DNA from: Stentor coeruleus
Taxonomy: Eukaryota; Ciliophora; Heterotrichea; Heterotrichida; Stentoridae
Reading direction: 5' to 3'
Length of the DNA: 64,000 bases
NCBI GenBank assembly: GCA_001970955.1
Contig: MPUH01000083.1
Span: 1 to 64,000 of the forward strand
A program made the translations under genes and the position numbers. Shown in pieces: positions 63,150 to 64,000 of the stretch. Below the pieces are notes generated by a model, which was given only the letters and a program-made list of their open reading frames with translations, was not told the origin of the DNA and did not search any database. Position 1 is the stretch's first letter; every line of letters starts with the position of its first letter.

Positions 63150-64000
63150 TTATTCATTATATTCTTTATTAGTTTCTTCTTCTAAAACTCCCAAAAATTC
63201 TTTAAGCAAATTATTGCACCCTAAGGCAAAGAAAGTACTTCTCTAATAGCACATCTCAAAGTTTGTCTCTGTGTAACTTTTGTCATATATTCTTGTATCA
63301 AAGATTTCACAGTATAATGTTTATAAATAATACTAGCAATTGCTTTTATAACATAAGAGTGACTATCATGAATCCTAATAATCAATGTACGAAAACTCCC
63401 TGGGCTCAAAAGTCGCAATCCTTTAGCTGCTTGAGCTCTAACAATATAATTCTTGATCTTTATCAAAGCTTCAATAAGAGTTAATTCTCCTTTGGTTCAG
63501 TATTGATCAATACATTGTACACATATGTCTCTTATTTCTTTAACTGGATCTTTTAAATATCTTATATATAAAGGAAGAAGGGTTTTTGGTTTCAAATAAT
63601 TCATTTTAAGATTTCAAATAAGTCAATTAAGTTTTACTACTTTCAGCTATAGATTTCATTGATAAAAGTGCTTCTTTTCTTATCTGTTAAGTACGGTCGA
63701 TACTTAGTTTATATAAAGTTTCTATAACATAATCAATATTGTTGTTATTAACATTTGCTTTACCTAAAGCTTTGATAATTGAGGTTCTAAAGATAATATT
63801 GCTTAATGGTTCTTTGTTAAGTATATCAATCATGATTTTTTCTCCTTGTACACCAAGTCTAACTATGGTCTCAGCAACTGTAGCTCTATTAATTGACCCT
63901 TCTTTAAGTATCTTAAGTAAAACTGGTATCGCAATATTAGCCACAGAAGGACCTGCTGAAGCTATAGATATACAAGCAGCGCTACGTACTTTCCAAAACT
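63150..64000 (-). pseudogene. decayed HEAT-repeat gene, runs off the right edge
   Basis: On the minus strand the sequence encodes HEAT-type helices in several frames. From the edge it reads RSAACISIASAGPSVANIAI, PVLLKILKEGSINRATVAE and SNIIFRTSIIKALGK, then a TAA and QIRKEALLSMKSI. Further on, in another frame, come PLYIRYLKDPVKEIRDI, a TGA and NYIVRAQAAKGLRLL. A last shift leads to NNLLKEFLGVLEEETNKEYN and a stop at 63150. There are at least two frame changes and several stops, none within a 15-nt GT-AG intron. It is probably a pseudogene of a PBS/HEAT-repeat protein, and poor sequence at a contig end is the alternative. Confidence 0.65.

Overview
The window looks like macronuclear DNA of a heterotrich ciliate, most likely Stentor (S. 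coeruleus or a close relative). The grounds are: very AT-rich intergenic DNA; long, mostly uninterrupted genes that end with all three standard stop codons; nine introns of only 15-16 nt; genes packed on both strands with short gaps; and a typical ciliate gene set (TmcB-like multipass protein, KATNIP, dynein-stalk protein, TRP-like channel, calcineurin, CK1, P4-ATPase, many EF-hand proteins). The species is inferred. The introns, code and gene content are seen directly.

Layout. 1-5.1 kb: a long inverted repeat, a pair of small related hairpins, and a 17-motif WD40 + TRP-like channel gene with five in-frame stops. 6-16.1 kb: an SCP-type phosphatase, long-form tRNase Z, syntaxin-16 (three exons), an acylated EF-hand-like protein, a disordered protein, a KH protein and a stand-alone dynein-stalk protein split by a 65-bp duplication. 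16.6-28.5 kb: a MAP10-like C2 protein, a RING relic, a kelch protein, a calcineurin-B-like protein, a large PAS/multipass protein and KATNIP. 29.8-41.8 kb: a C2H2 protein, a 2.3-kb gene desert, a PERK-like kinase, inositol-3-phosphate synthase, a transmembrane RING-H2 protein, calcineurin A and an SLC37-type transporter. 42.5-54.5 kb: ankyrin, Pro-rich, coiled-coil and B-box/LRR proteins, a cAMP-receptor-like GPCR, CK1, a twin-CX9C protein and a Sec20-like SNARE. 55.6-64 kb: a second C2H2 protein, a P4-ATPase, a secreted ML-like protein, a small EF-hand protein and a decayed HEAT-repeat gene running off the right edge.

These are independent transcription units rather than operons. Shared themes are calcium signalling (calcineurin A, several EF-hand proteins), endomembrane traffic and ER stress (syntaxin-16, Sec20, flippase, PERK-like kinase) and cilium/microtubule biology (KATNIP, dynein stalk, MAP10-like, CCDC34-like).

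Two patterns affect any reading of the window. First, all eight 15-nt introns fit GTANNNNNNANNNAG with A at position 10. Each puts a stop in frame if retained, so several genes look broken or are missed unless splicing is applied. Second, all five single-N positions, and one place without an N, are flanked by direct duplications of about 22-140 bp that look like unmerged contig overlaps. Collapsing them restores reading frames or removes duplicated peptide. The five stops in the WD40-channel gene are explained by neither effect.
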